DNA from: Manduca sexta
Taxonomy: Eukaryota; Arthropoda; Insecta; Lepidoptera; Sphingidae
DNA length: 64,000 nucleotides
Direction: 5' to 3'
Assembly (NCBI RefSeq): GCF_014839805.1
Contig: NC_051117.1
Span: forward strand, 1,488,001-1,552,000
The position numbers were made by a program, and so were the translations under genes. The stretch's first letter is position 1, and every line of letters begins with the position of its first letter. Positions 34,569 through 45,040 of this stretch are shown one piece after another. The notes under the pieces are model-generated. The model did no database searches, was not told the DNA's origin, and worked only from the letters and a program-made list of their open reading frames with translations.

Positions 34569-36360
34569 ACCACCATGTACATTCAATTGGAATCAGTCTG
34601 TATATATTCGATTTTAAACAGGGCAACATAATTGTATTAACTGGTGATGGAAAATCATCTCTCGTCAATCAATGCTCTACCAGAAGGCACTCCACAACTT
34701 AATAATCCATGTAAATATTTTATATTTAACATCATACGATGATGTTGTAATGAGAATTGCTATTCAAATGAATTGGAGTACTGGAATATTTACCTATACA
34801 AAGTTTAAAATATTTACAACTTCAAAAAGTTTCTTCACAATTCTCTCTTCAATCATTTATTTGCACAACAAAATATTCAAATATAAAAATACAAAAATAA
34901 ACTGATTAATTACATATTTTGTTGATTTAAAGGATATAAAATTAGTGTTAGAGAAGTTCACATTGATCTGTGTTCTTAAATACCCTTACTAGGTTTATAT
35001 AACCATATAACTAGAGCTGATAAGAGTTTACAACAGTAACAATACATAACTTTAGGTACTTAGTATAATATACAAGCACAGTAATAATTATTTCCTACTG
35101 TTCTGACTATATATTATTTTACATTTTAGTGCACCCTGATGATGAGCAGTCATATCATACCCGGATACATTGTAGATACAAGTAGGTAAATATATTTAAA
35201 TAATCTTTAAGATATTACTATACAATGATTCAGAAGCCTCAAACTAGATATCACTTTTTACATAAACATTTAAAGAAGATGTTACCTAATATTAATTATT
35301 ATTGCTATAAATATCTAAAATACCATCATGCTAAATGTATTTAATCGTTATTATAAAATATATTTTTGTAATATTTTTAAATTACAGCTTTAGAAATACA
35401 ATTATTTTATATTAGCTATAACAATATCAACATTGTGTTAGTTTAAGCCCCTGATAATTAATATCGGCATGAAATTGTGATAATAAAATTATGGTTATGA
35501 TGCAGTGAATGGCGCATCGGTGGGGCGGGGGGGTAATTACTGCCATGATCCCCCTTGGCAGGATCTAGGTGACTACTGATTTTTAATGTCTTATTGATGA
35601 TATATTTAATAAAATTAATATTTTGTGGTTGCAAAACACGCAAATGACACACATAGTACGCAGTCCTGGATTAGTTAATAGGTTGTATAGGCAGCGGCCT
35701 ATGGGCGGCAGATTTCAGAGGACGCTCACTCGATTTAATTAATCATTCGTTTATTTACTTTAGTGCCTTCCATAGTATTATGTATGTATGTATTGTATAA
35801 TCAAATGGAAAATTATTAAGTATTTTAGAAACCTACTTACATACATTTCAAGGTTGACAGGGAGAGAATGCCCATGGCATTAAGTCCGCCTGTATACCGT
35901 GTGTACAAAGTGTAAAATAAATATATACATATATAAACCTACCTACATGGGGCGGCGGAAATAAAGTGGCCACTCAGTCATGAAAAATACAAATTCGGCA
36001 CTGATAGTACCACTACTACATGCTAAATTAAAAGATCAAATTCAAATAATTTATTTGCTGAATACGGTACATGTACATTTATAGGTGTTATAAATTGAAA
36101 AGTCTCGCCATATTCTACCCTAACTGGGTGTGCAATTTTTTTTTTTTATCTCGACTATATGACCCCCCTTACTTGAAAAATAAATCCGCCTTTGAAAGCA
36201 TTTACATAGATTACTCGTGATAGTGCACTTATAAAATAACGATAAAGAAAATCAGAAAGAATTTTATTTATAATGCAAGTTGGGCAAACAGGAAATGAGT
36301 ATGTAGTACTTACCTAGCGTCAATGTATAAATAAAACAATATCACATCCTTAATGATTCG
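34569..36360. other. Intergenic, no gene
   Basis: AT-rich. GC-richer patches at about 35505-35580 ('cggtggggcgggggggtaat') and 35660-35740 ('ggcagcggcctatgggcggc') look like repeat fragments. No frame is supported. Confidence 0.5.
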
Positions 36361-36366
36361 TTTATT
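36361..36366 (-). terminator. Poly(A) signal of the small Hsp gene
   Basis: TTTATT on the plus strand is AATAAA on the minus strand, 72 bases beyond the stop. Confidence 0.6.
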
Positions 36367-36437
36367 ACTTAAACTTAATTAAATTACAATGACAAAAAAT
36401 CAGTCTTATTGGAATAGGGCCATTAAAATTTAAATTA

Positions 36438-37007
36438 TTAACGCCTACGTTTCTTCTGTGGAGATTTTGTTTCTTCTTCAGCCTCACCATTCACTTCGTC
36501 TTCCTCTCGCTGTTTCCGGCGCACAGGACCAGTTTGAGTGATAGGAACAGCCCTCTCTTCTTTATTTTCAGAAGACTTTGGCGCTGTGACAATCAGAACA
36601 CCATCTGATGATAGCCTGGACTCAACGGTCTCAGGATTGCACCCTTCAGGTAACGCGTACCGGCGCTTGAATTGTCGCGTGATGTAACCATGTTCATCTT
36701 TCTTCTCTTCATGTTTGCCTTCAATCACAATGAATCCGTCTGATGTTTTCACCGATATTTCCTCTGGAGCGAAATGCTGAACGTCCAAGTTGACTTGGAA
36801 TTTGTCCTTGTCGGTCTTGATGGTGGAACCAACGTCGCGCGCCGCCGCTGCGATGTTCCTCCATGGGCGAATGTATTCCCTCATACGGATCATCGGGCGA
36901 TCCAAAATATCAGTCAAGAAATCATCCGGCGATAAATCCATTCCAAATAGCTGGTCACGCAGACGACGTGGACGCATTTCATCAAAAAAGTAAGGTATTA
37001 AGGCCAT
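36438..37007 (-). CDS. Small heat-shock protein, alpha-crystallin family
   Basis: ATP-independent holdase that forms oligomers and keeps unfolding proteins soluble. The 189-residue frame has an N-terminal arm (1-62, with the lepidopteran-type RPWRNIAAAARDVGS stretch at 47-61). An alpha-crystallin domain follows at about 65-145 ('KFQVNLDVQHFAPEEISVKT', 'GFIVIEGKHEEKKDEHGYI', and the conserved RRYALPEG and SSDGVLIVTAP blocks). A V-P-I at 154-156 corresponds to the I-x-I motif that links subunits. It resembles insect l(2)efl/Hsp20 proteins. The tail (164-189) is unusual: acidic, then ending KKRRR, which could be a nuclear signal. The gene has no intron. Upstream on its own strand are an HSE array (37142-37174) and TATAAAAG (37115-37122), so it should be heat inducible. 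Confidence 0.95.
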   Translation of the reverse strand: MALIPYFFDEMRPRRLRDQLFGMDLSPDDFLTDILDRPMIRMREYIRPWRNIAAAARDVGSTIKTDKDKFQVNLDVQHFAPEEISVKTSDGFIVIEGKHEEKKDEHGYITRQFKRRYALPEGCNPETVESRLSSDGVLIVTAPKSSENKEERAVPITQTGPVRRKQREEDEVNGEAEEETKSPQKKRRR

Positions 37008-37114
37008 TTCTGCAGTTTAAATGTTAGGAACTTTTCAAGTTATCACTCACGAACTCGCTGTGTACTCGCTTGAGTCTCGCTTCAATATACCATACAACGC
37101 ATATCGCGGCGTCA

Positions 37115-37122
37115 CTTTTATA
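37115..37122 (-). promoter_or_regulatory. TATA box of the small Hsp gene
   Basis: TATAAAAG on the minus strand, 108 bases upstream of the ATG. It predicts a start near 37091 and a 5' UTR of about 84 bases. A weaker TATATT lies at 37084-37089. Confidence 0.65.
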
Positions 37123-37141
37123 TTACTAAAGCTTTATGGTA

Positions 37142-37174
37142 GAAACTACGAGAAACAACTCGAAATTTCCTGAA
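37142..37174 (-). promoter_or_regulatory. Heat-shock element of the small Hsp gene
   Basis: Three contiguous units GAA (37162), TTC (37167), GAA (37172) are in exact 5-bp phase, with further GAA units in the same register at 37152 and 37142. The array starts 20 bp beyond the TATA box. HSF trimers bind such arrays. Confidence 0.75.
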
Positions 37175-37182
37175 TTTCCATA

Positions 37183-37199
37183 CAACGCCATCTAGCGTC
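37183..37199 (-). promoter_or_regulatory. CTCF-like site beside the small Hsp HSE
   Basis: On the minus strand it reads GACGCTAGATGGCGTTGTA. This is nearly the same word as at 33622-33640 (one change over about 18 bases). It lies 11 bp from the HSE, on the side away from the gene. Confidence 0.4.
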
Positions 37200-38150
37200 T
37201 AGTAGCTGAGCTGTGCTTCACTATGTAATGTCTAAGAAAAATCTTAAATATGGTCGATATAAATGGTCATTTTATGACATTAATTTTGTCACTTTAGCAA
37301 TATGTAGATTTTTGTATAATAAACTCGCAAATAGTGTGGACTTTTAATAATTTTCAAGTAAATAAGTATTATTGCAACTTACGGCATCTATTAGCAAGTA
37401 GACACATTAACAACAACATGATGTAAAAAGGTCTTTTGATAAATAACACACCTGTCACCAGATGTCACTATGAATATAAAATAATATTCTCGAAGAACAT
37501 GCAATTTTTTTTAATTTTCTACTGAACAAAGAATAAAATATTAAAGTATAAATAAAAGTGAAGTAATTAGTAACTATATAGTCTGTATACAATAAAGAAA
37601 AATATAAAATTAAATATAATGCTTAAACAAAAAGTTTTTAAATGGGAATCGAACCGACTAGTCCGCCCAAAAGCAATAGGCGTCAATATGTTAGAATTTT
37701 ATATTATAATATAGTATTTATTTTTCCATAAATAATACTAACAAAGAAAACCTAATATATGTATATAAAAAGGTAAGTACTTATACTTATTATGCGACCA
37801 GAATTATTACATCATTGTTAATTACCTATTTTCGATGCAGACAAGTAATAATAATTACTTAACATAATCGTACTTAATAGATTTGCCTAGAACCTAGTTC
37901 ATTCTGCACTAACCTCTTTCGCTAAAAAGGCTTGAACGTCATGCCGACCTGTTGACCTAATTTCACTTTAATACATAGATATAACCCAGTATAAAGATAC
38001 CACATGTATGATTTACCTATATATGAATCTTGTTCAAATGCCTATAATGTAGGTACTTATCTTAATACTAAATCATGGCATTGCGATTGCCAAATACGCA
38101 TGTCGGTTAGTCATACACGCGGCATCGCTTCCGTCTATAGACAAGGATAA

Positions 38151-38168
38151 TTCTAGACATTTCTAGAA
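38151..38168. promoter_or_regulatory. HSE-like array, four units with one mismatch
   Basis: TTC (38151), GAc (38156), TTC (38161), GAA (38166) in exact 5-bp phase. An array of this quality could occur by chance in a window this long. It gains some weight from lying between two heat-shock genes. Confidence 0.4.
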
Positions 38169-39783
38169 AACACAACAATGAGATCCCTTCACAGTACTCA
38201 CGTCACACCCAATGCATTGTCCTATTTCTGATATTTTTTTAGATTGAGTTACTGAATCAGTTTTGTTATTTGTTACCCTACCTATGCAGGATAGCACAGC
38301 TTTGAAATTCTTTATATTTACTTAGTTTCATAAAATAAAATTACAATACATTTTTTAAGTGTTCACTGTTCAGGATTCCGTTTCTACACAAAAAAAGTAG
38401 TTTGGCGTGGCGTAACGTCCGATAAAAAACCACGTGGTCAATAATCAATGAACATTCCACCAAAATGAGTAAAACTGTCGTCTGTTTAAGCTCCATGGAT
38501 ATTTATGTTTAGTTATTACAATCTTGATGTTACTTAGAGGTCATAATAACCGATGTAATGAAAGCATGAATATCACTGCAGGAGTACCTACTTCGTACCT
38601 ACATTTAAACATAGAATTCATCATTGAATATTTTATGCAAATTGATTCAGGGTAAAGAACTTTGTATCTGGTTAGAAGGATACTAGATAACTAGACACAT
38701 AACGAAGACCTAGGTAGGAGTTGCACCTATTTTTAGCTATTTTACATATCAGAACTTTAAAATAACAATGAAACTTAATACTAACACATGGGTAACCTCA
38801 TATTTGATTCTCATGTTTTAAATAAGTACTTTAACGATTTCGAGTTTCGACGACTACCTTAACCTTTTAGGATTTCGCGTTGTAATTACGTGGTTAGGAT
38901 ATTTTATTAACATAAATTGTGAAAAAGTATTAAATGTGCTATACATAACGACCTATTTTTCATTATTAGGTCTCAAGTTTTATTCATGATTCTAGAAAAT
39001 ACGAAGTACTTGAATATCTGAAAGCCACCTGTTTTTGATCAATACTGTATTCGCCGGTGTTGCCAAGTTAGAGGGGGAGGCAAAATTACTCTTACACTGT
39101 AATTTTTAGTTTGTCATTGAATGCAGATAAATTTAATAAATGTAAACTAACAAATATTATTATTACCTACCACTAATGGTCTTTAATAAATTTTATGTAC
39201 CAGAATCATCATTTTATCATAAATGAGATCGAAACCTACCTATGAAATTTAGGAAGATACAAAATCAGACAAGTATTTTATGAAAAAGTGCCTTAATAGA
39301 AATAAATAATTTACAATGTCAATTAGATTCTAACATAGGCAGGTAATTCGATTGTTATTTCGTAGCTTATTAAAAAGTAACAATAAAAAAATACTAATAA
39401 ATTAAATTCATTTCTATATAAAGTTTTATTATAAGCTGGTGCCCGTTTTTTATTGAACTCTTTAAATTACAATAATATTAGTTCATCATAAAAATTACAC
39501 CAAAACGATTTTTTTTAGTAATTGGTATTATTAGTTCGGATAGCATAATAATCGGGAACGTACTCGGATGTACCTAGCGCCATTGGCGGACGATAGAGGA
39601 ACTAACAGCCGGATGAGGCATGAACATTCTAGATGAAATTTAAAATACATTTTATTGGATGTAATTCCTACCAAATCCTCAAAGCAAAAATGATAAATAG
39701 AAATAGTATACTATAATCTATATCTCCAATAGGATAAAACATGAACTTTAATTTAGAAATACGGATATTTCAATAATTTCCTA

Positions 39784-39811
39784 GAATGATCTCGAAGCTT
39801 CTCGAATCTTC
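39784..39811. promoter_or_regulatory. Six-unit heat-shock element
   Basis: The units GAA (39784), aTC (39789), GAA (39794), TTC (39799), GAA (39804), TTC (39809) are in perfect 5-bp phase with one mismatched base in 18. This is the longest array in the window and can hold two HSF trimers. It is about 690 bp upstream of the Hsp90 TATA box, so it is most likely a distal Hsp90 enhancer. Confidence 0.75.
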
Positions 39812-39835
39812 CATGCTTATTCCTTCCTTTATGAC

Positions 39836-39850
39836 TAACGCCATCTAGTA
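39836..39850 (-). promoter_or_regulatory. CTCF-like site near the six-unit HSE
   Basis: The minus strand reads ACTAGATGGCGTTAG (core at 39839-39846), 27 bp from the six-unit HSE. Confidence 0.35.
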
Positions 39851-40422
39851 TCGAATAGCTACACCGTCACCTTAGCATTAGGTGTTATCAACATTTTTAT
39901 GAAAATCTTTTATCAAGACAGTATTTTTACATTATAATTAAAAAAGACGTTATTTTTGTTAAAGCAACTAGAATTAAAAGACATCTCAAATTACTAAATA
40001 GTACATTTCATGATATTTGGCGATGCATTTATCTTAAAAAAAGCTCTTAGGTGGGTTTTATTGGCAAAACTTATAAAAACATTATTTTGTATAGCATATT
40101 ACAAATTCTGTATATATGAATAAATTAAAATATCCTTTTTAACCTCAAAATTATAAAATGTTTATCTTCATTTAAATGATAGTGGAACACCGTTTCAAGT
40201 AAAAGGAATTTGGTCAAATATACGTATTTGTTACAAAACTTCCATTAATATATTACAATAATATTTGCAACATAAAATTACTGCCATGATACGATATCTT
40301 TGTAACAAATTATAAACATAATTAAACTTAAACGTATGTTTTTAATGTTCGTTAAAAGTATATCGGTCATGTACGGTTTATCTGAACCAATGTTTGCAAA
40401 CCGCTGGCGAGTAGCACGCCAA

Positions 40423-40435
40423 ATCTAGAAAATTC
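40423..40435 (+). promoter_or_regulatory. Proximal HSE of Hsp90
   Basis: aTC (40423), GAA (40428), TTC (40433) in phase, 33 bp upstream of the TATA box. A single short element fits a gene with a constant basal level plus heat induction. A one-base variant of the CTCF-like word (AGATGTCG) is at 40447-40454. Confidence 0.55.
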
Positions 40436-40468
40436 TACTACTCCATAGATGTCGCTTGCTAGCGTCAG

Positions 40469-40503
40469 TATAAATACAATCTGACGTATCGGCCGGCGTC
40501 ATT
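40469..40503 (+). promoter_or_regulatory. Hsp90 core promoter
   Basis: The TATA box TATAAATA (40469-40476) is followed 32 bp later by an initiator-like TCATT with its A at 40501. This gives a 5' UTR of about 116 bases without an intron. Confidence 0.65.
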
Positions 40504-40616
40504 TGAAAAAGAACAACGAGAGCAGAAGTACTGCGATATCGCTGCGAATCTACAACACGTGTTAACAAAAACCGCGCTAGTCAGTTGTGTTAAGTAATTT
40601 GTAATAAGTGAATAAA

Positions 40617-42767
40617 ATGCCTGAAGAGATGGAGACACAGTCCGCGGAGGTTGAGACCTTCGCCTTCCAGGCTGAAATCGCTCAGCTCATGTCACTGATC
40701 ATCAACACGTTCTACTCGAACAAAGAGATCTTCCTTCGTGAGTTGATTTCAAACTCCTCAGACGCCTTGGACAAGATCCGCTATGAATCTCTCACCGACC
40801 CGTCGAAGTTGGACAGCGGTAAGGAGCTGTACATTAAGATCATCCCCAACAAAAGCGAAGGTACGTTGACGATCATCGACACCGGTATTGGTATGACCAA
40901 GGCCGACCTCGTGAACAACCTGGGTACCATCGCCAAGTCCGGCACAAAGGCTTTCATGGAGGCTCTGCAGGCGGGCGCTGACATCAGCATGATTGGTCAG
41001 TTCGGTGTGGGTTTCTACTCATGCTACCTGGTTGCGGACCGCGTGACCGTCCACTCGAAACACAATGACGATGAACAGTACGTGTGGGAGTCGTCGGCTG
41101 GTGGTTCGTTCACCGTTCGCCCAGACCACGGCGAGCCCCTCGGCCGCGGCACAAAGATCGTCCTGCACGTGAAGGAAGACCTAGCCGAGTTCATCGAGGA
41201 GCACAAGATCAAGGAGATTGTTAAGAAGCACTCCCAGTTCATCGGTTACCCCATCAAGCTGATGGTTGAGAAGGAACGCGAAAAGGAATTATCTGACGAC
41301 GAGGCGGAAGAGGAGAAAAAAGAGGAGGCCGAGGATGACAAGCCCAAAATCGAGGATGTGGGTGAGGATGAGGAGGAAGACAAGAAAGACAAGAAGAAGA
41401 AGAAAACCATTAAGGAAAAGTACACTGAGGATGAGGAACTGAACAAGACCAAGCCCATCTGGACCAGGAACGCGGACGACATCACACAAGAGGAGTACGG
41501 TGACTTCTACAAATCCCTCACTAATGACTGGGAGGACCACCTCGCCGTCAAGCACTTCTCCGTTGAGGGTCAATTGGAGTTCCGTGCTCTCTTGTTCGTA
41601 CCCCGCCGCGCACCCTTCGACTTGTTCGAGAACAAGAAGCGCAAGAACAACATCAAACTGTACGTGCGCAGGGTGTTCATCATGGACAACTGCGAGGACC
41701 TGATCCCCGAGTACCTCAACTTCATCCGTGGTGTCGTTGACAGCGAGGACCTGCCGCTCAACATCTCTCGTGAGATGCTGCAACAAAACAAGATCCTCAA
41801 AGTCATCAGGAAGAACCTGGTCAAGAAATGCCTGGAACTGTTCGAGGAGTTGGCCGAGGACAAGGAGAACTACAAGAAGTTCTACGAACAGTTCAGCAAA
41901 AACCTGAAGCTGGGCATCCACGAGGACTCTCAGAACAAAGCCAAACTGTCTGACCTGCTCCGCTACCACACATCTGCCTCCGGCGACGAGGCGTGCTCCC
42001 TCAAGGAGTACGTGTCGCGTATGAAGGAGAACCAGAAACACATCTACTACATCACTGGCGAGAACCGCGACCAGGTGGCCAACTCTTCGTTCGTGGAGAG
42101 GGTCAAGAAGCGCGGCTACGAGGTGGTGTACATGACCGAGCCCATCGATGAATACGTAGTACAGCAGATGAGGGAGTACGACGGCAAGACCTTGGTCTCC
42201 GTCACCAAAGAGGGCCTGGAGCTCCCAGAGGACGAAGAAGAAAAGAAGAAGCGCGAGGAGGACAAAGTCAAGTTCGAGGGCCTGTGCAAGGTGATGAAGA
42301 ACATCCTTGACAACAAAGTGGAGAAGGTGGTCGTCTCCAACAGGCTGGTAGAATCTCCGTGCTGCATCGTTACCGCCCAGTATGGTTGGTCGGCTAACAT
42401 GGAGCGCATCATGAAGGCACAGGCCCTGCGCGACACATCTACCATGGGCTACATGGCCGCCAAGAAGCACTTGGAGATCAACCCCGACCACTCCATTGTC
42501 GAGACGCTCAGGCAGAAGGCCGAGGCTGACAAGAACGACAAGGCTGTGAAGGATCTCGTGATCTTGCTGTACGAGACTGCTCTGCTGTCGTCTGGCTTCA
42601 CCCTGGACGAGCCGCAGGTGCACGCGTCGCGCATCTACCGCATGATCAAGCTGGGTCTGGGCATCGACGAGGACGAGCCCGTGCAGGCCGAGGAGTCCAG
42701 CGCCGGCGACGTGCCGCCACTCGAGGGTGACGCCGACGACGCGTCGCGCATGGAGGAGGTCGATTAA
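40617..42767 (+). CDS. Hsp90: Hsp90 (Hsp83), cytosolic, intronless
   Basis: ATP-driven dimeric chaperone that finishes folding of kinases, steroid receptors and other clients with co-chaperones. The 716 residues start at MPEEMET (ATG 40617), as I recall for lepidopteran homologues. An in-frame GTG three codons earlier is not a eukaryotic start. The N-terminal ATPase (about 15-215) has [12 protein letters not shown] with catalytic E42 and N46, DTGIGM with D88 and GQFGVGFYS at 128-136. The charged linker spans about 220-272 (acidic, then KKKKK). The middle domain carries [14 protein letters not shown], and the C-terminal dimerisation domain ends in MEEVD, the TPR co-chaperone docking site. No organelle signal is present. 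A single exon is unlike Drosophila Hsp83, which has a 5' UTR intron, but I remember it as usual for moths. GC content is far above the flanks. Regulated through 40423 and probably 39784. Confidence 0.98.
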   Translation: MPEEMETQSAEVETFAFQAEIAQLMSLIINTFYSNKEIFLRELISNSSDALDKIRYESLTDPSKLDSGKELYIKIIPNKSEGTLTIIDTGIGMTKADLVNNLGTIAKSGTKAFMEALQAGADISMIGQFGVGFYSCYLVADRVTVHSKHNDDEQYVWESSAGGSFTVRPDHGEPLGRGTKIVLHVKEDLAEFIEEHKIKEIVKKHSQFIGYPIKLMVEKEREKELSDDEAEEEKKEEAEDDKPKIEDVGEDEEEDKKDKKKKKTIKEKYTEDEELNKTKPIWTRNADDITQEEYGDFYKSLTNDWEDHLAVKHFSVEGQLEFRALLFVPRRAPFDLFENKKRKNNIKLYVRRVFIMDNCEDLIPEYLNFIRGVVDSEDLPLNISREMLQQNKILKVIRKNLVKKCLELFEELAEDKENYKKFYEQFSKNLKLGIHEDSQNKAKLSDLLRYHTSASGDEACSLKEYVSRMKENQKHIYYITGENRDQVANSSFVERVKKRGYEVVYMTEPIDEYVVQQMREYDGKTLVSVTKEGLELPEDEEEKKKREEDKVKFEGLCKVMKNILDNKVEKVVVSNRLVESPCCIVTAQYGWSANMERIMKAQALRDTSTMGYMAAKKHLEINPDHSIVETLRQKAEADKNDKAVKDLVILLYETALLSSGFTLDEPQVHASRIYRMIKLGLGIDEDEPVQAEESSAGDVPPLEGDADDASRMEEVD

Positions 42768-42870
42768 ATGTTTCCCGCCTATTCTGTAGCCATGTTGTAA
42801 TGGTTTTTGTGATTGTTTTGTGCACTGGTGTACAGCCAAAGACTGATTTAGTTCAAAGAATTCCATTATC

Positions 42871-42876
42871 AATAAA
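42871..42876 (+). terminator. Poly(A) signal of Hsp90
   Basis: AATAAA 104 bases after the stop codon. Confidence 0.65.
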
Positions 42877-44127
42877 TGGTATTAATTAAATTAATCGATT
42901 TACTTGTTTTATTTCCCTTGTGTACATACATAGAAATTACATTACTCACCACACTTCAATTCATATTGCTAATCTATCGACACATAGCTTCAATGTGACA
43001 CACTATTCACAATATCTGATTCTTTAGTTATCAGCCCCACAAAATTACACGAGTAAAACAAAAACTAATTGCTGAACCCTTTGATAAAATCATATTGCAT
43101 TTGTTTCTTATTAGGTATTTATTAGTTTCACAAAGTGGAACATTAATTATTACATAATGAGATACATCAGTTAGGTACGGGGGGGGTAGAATACACAAGT
43201 TATAAGTTTAAATTATTAATATTGATTAGCTATACTTAGGTATATAGTATAGTGAAAATAGAACGCGGGAGGGGGTTCCAATGTCACACTGACAAATCGC
43301 ACGCCCCATGAAAATGGGCTTTTGGGTACCTATTAGGTAGGGCTCTACCAAATGTATAGCCCCACAACACCCTTATCAAATAATTTTGTGGTCTGTGGTG
43401 GACACCTATTATTAAACCCGCGTCGTGAATAATCAGACATTACTGTAATATATTCTAAACAACTGATCACGGCCACACCCAACAGTTCAAAACCACAGTA
43501 AATTATCAATATGTGACTGACATCGACAATAGCTGCGGAACTCTAATTAATGTACAATTTAGTACTTTACAAAACCTAACTCTTGGTACCAGGTACATAT
43601 AGATTTTTAAATTTCTTTACGCACAAAGATCTTCATACAAGTTGGATGATGAAATAAGGAAGCTAGTTACCTAATGGTATAGCCAATAATTTGTGATAAA
43701 AATCTGACGCTTAGCAGTAGAGCCACATAAAACTTTGGTTTCTAGTTTCTACGCCAAACGCCTCGCATTCAAGATCTACTTACCCCACAGAATATAGGAA
43801 CCTTTTTCATATTATGTTTTTTAATATCCATTATCTACTCGGTAATTTAAATCTCCTCACATGCTTGAATTACGACTAAAATACAAACATAAAAATCTAA
43901 ATGTATGAAGATTTTGCAATTTTAAACCCTAATAGTATCCAAACTGCTAATGGTCCCATAGTCTTTTGATTCTTTAATAAGCAACAGGATAGATTAGTAT
44001 TTTTATTTACATAAATTGCCGGTTTGTCTTGACTATAAAATTCAAAATCTGTGGATGTAGATCTTAACGTCTTTAAAAGCGATAGATGAGTAGTCTTACA
44101 AAAGTTACTTTTTTAATACGGGCACGG
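42877..44127. other. Intergenic, no gene
   Basis: AT-rich sequence. A GC-richer patch at 43260-43330 ('gcgggagggggttcc') looks like a repeat fragment. Confidence 0.5.
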
Positions 44128-44355
44128 TTAATTGACCCCACCTTATGGTAAGTGGAGTGGGGTCCAGTAAAACGTCGACTGACGAGAGATGACAACCCCT
44201 CGGCAGTTGACGTAATTATGCCGGCCTGTTGGAACCGGATATACACAGGCTGATCCCAAAACGCGACACACTTATATGGGCCACTATGGCGGGTTTTAAT
44301 ACCTTGCGTACGGTGGTCCCTATCCGTGCGAATATAAAATATATTCTACCACCAG
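44128..44355 (+). mobile_element. Dispersed repeat family D copy
   Basis: All family blocks are present in order, from 'gtggggtccagtaaaacgtc' to 'atattctaccaccag'. Confidence 0.7.
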
Positions 44356-44540
44356 TTTTCTTGTAGCAACAGCGGTTTAGGTAGATGCCCTTGCTCCGTC
44401 TCAAAAATTCACCAGTTTAATCAAAGCTAATATGAATCATACACGCTGAGAAATAAATTTAGTTCATCCTACTTAGATTATCGGTAAAATTACATATAAC
44501 TTTTATGACTCATTTTAATCCTGATCACACCTTTATTTCG

Positions 44541-44909
44541 TACTAGCTTCCGCCCGCAGCTTCGCCCGCGTGGATTTCGGACTTCAAAAATGGAGGAGGT
44601 GCTCAATTTGTCGGGATGTTTTTTTAATGTATGGTGGTATGCAGGTGGTCCGATTGTCCGGTCAGGGTCTGATGATGGGAACCTGGTGAAATCGAAGGAA
44701 CTTTTAACCATTAAGGTTGCACACGCGACGGGAGCTTAAAAATGGAGTAACTTCTCCCGTTTTCCCAACATTTCCCTTCACTGCTCTGCTCCTATTAATC
44801 GTAGCGTGATGAAAAGTATAGGTACTATAACCAGCTCAGGAGTATGAAAAATAATTGTACCAAGTTTCGTTAAAATCCGTCGAGTAGTTTTTGTTTCTAT
44901 AACGGTTAT

Positions 44910-44942
<33 letters not shown>

Positions 44943-45040
44943 AATTTTACTAATTGCATTTTTGGCGTCAGTATCGATCCCTAATCACCCCATGATAGTT
45001 ATTTTGGAAATATATTTCATGTACAGAATTGACCTCTCTA
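44541..45040 (+). mobile_element. RTE-like non-autonomous retroelement, complete-looking copy
   Basis: Starts with 'tactagcttccgcccgcag', the typical head of lepidopteran RTE-related repeats, and contains 'tttgtcgggatg' and 'ggtccgattgtccgg'. It has an internal CAGA microsatellite at 44911-44940 and ends 'gaattgacctctctac'. An inverted copy split by an insertion lies at 61280-62110. No reverse transcriptase is encoded. Confidence 0.65.
44911..44940 (+). repeat. (CAGA)n microsatellite
   Basis: About 7.5 exact CAGA units inside the RTE-like element. The matching tract in the other copy is at 61391-61424 as (TGTC)n. Confidence 0.9.

Larger units (their letters stand above)
37200..40422. other. 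Intergenic between small Hsp and Hsp90, rich in HSE-like sites
   Basis: No coding gene. The upstream regions of two divergently transcribed chaperone genes meet here. Besides the arrays listed separately, two-unit HSE matches occur at 37487-37494 and 38990-38997, and a three-unit match with one mismatch at 39622-39634. A B-box-like GGTTCGATTCC occurs on the minus strand near 37648, but no tRNA can be folded around it. Confidence 0.6.

Noticed and set aside
37640..37665. A tRNA-like B box on the minus strand
   Set aside because: No T-arm stem or acceptor stem can be formed with the flanking bases.
40608..40616. An upstream in-frame GTG start for Hsp90
   Set aside because: Nuclear animal genes start at ATG, and homologues begin at the MPEEMET encoded from 40617.
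41289..42872. A 527-residue open frame antisense to Hsp90, and long frames antisense to both Hsp70 genes
   Set aside because: These are by-products of the strong codon bias and high GC of the chaperone genes. Long antisense frames over Hsp70-type genes are a known artefact. Their products have no family match and no promoter.
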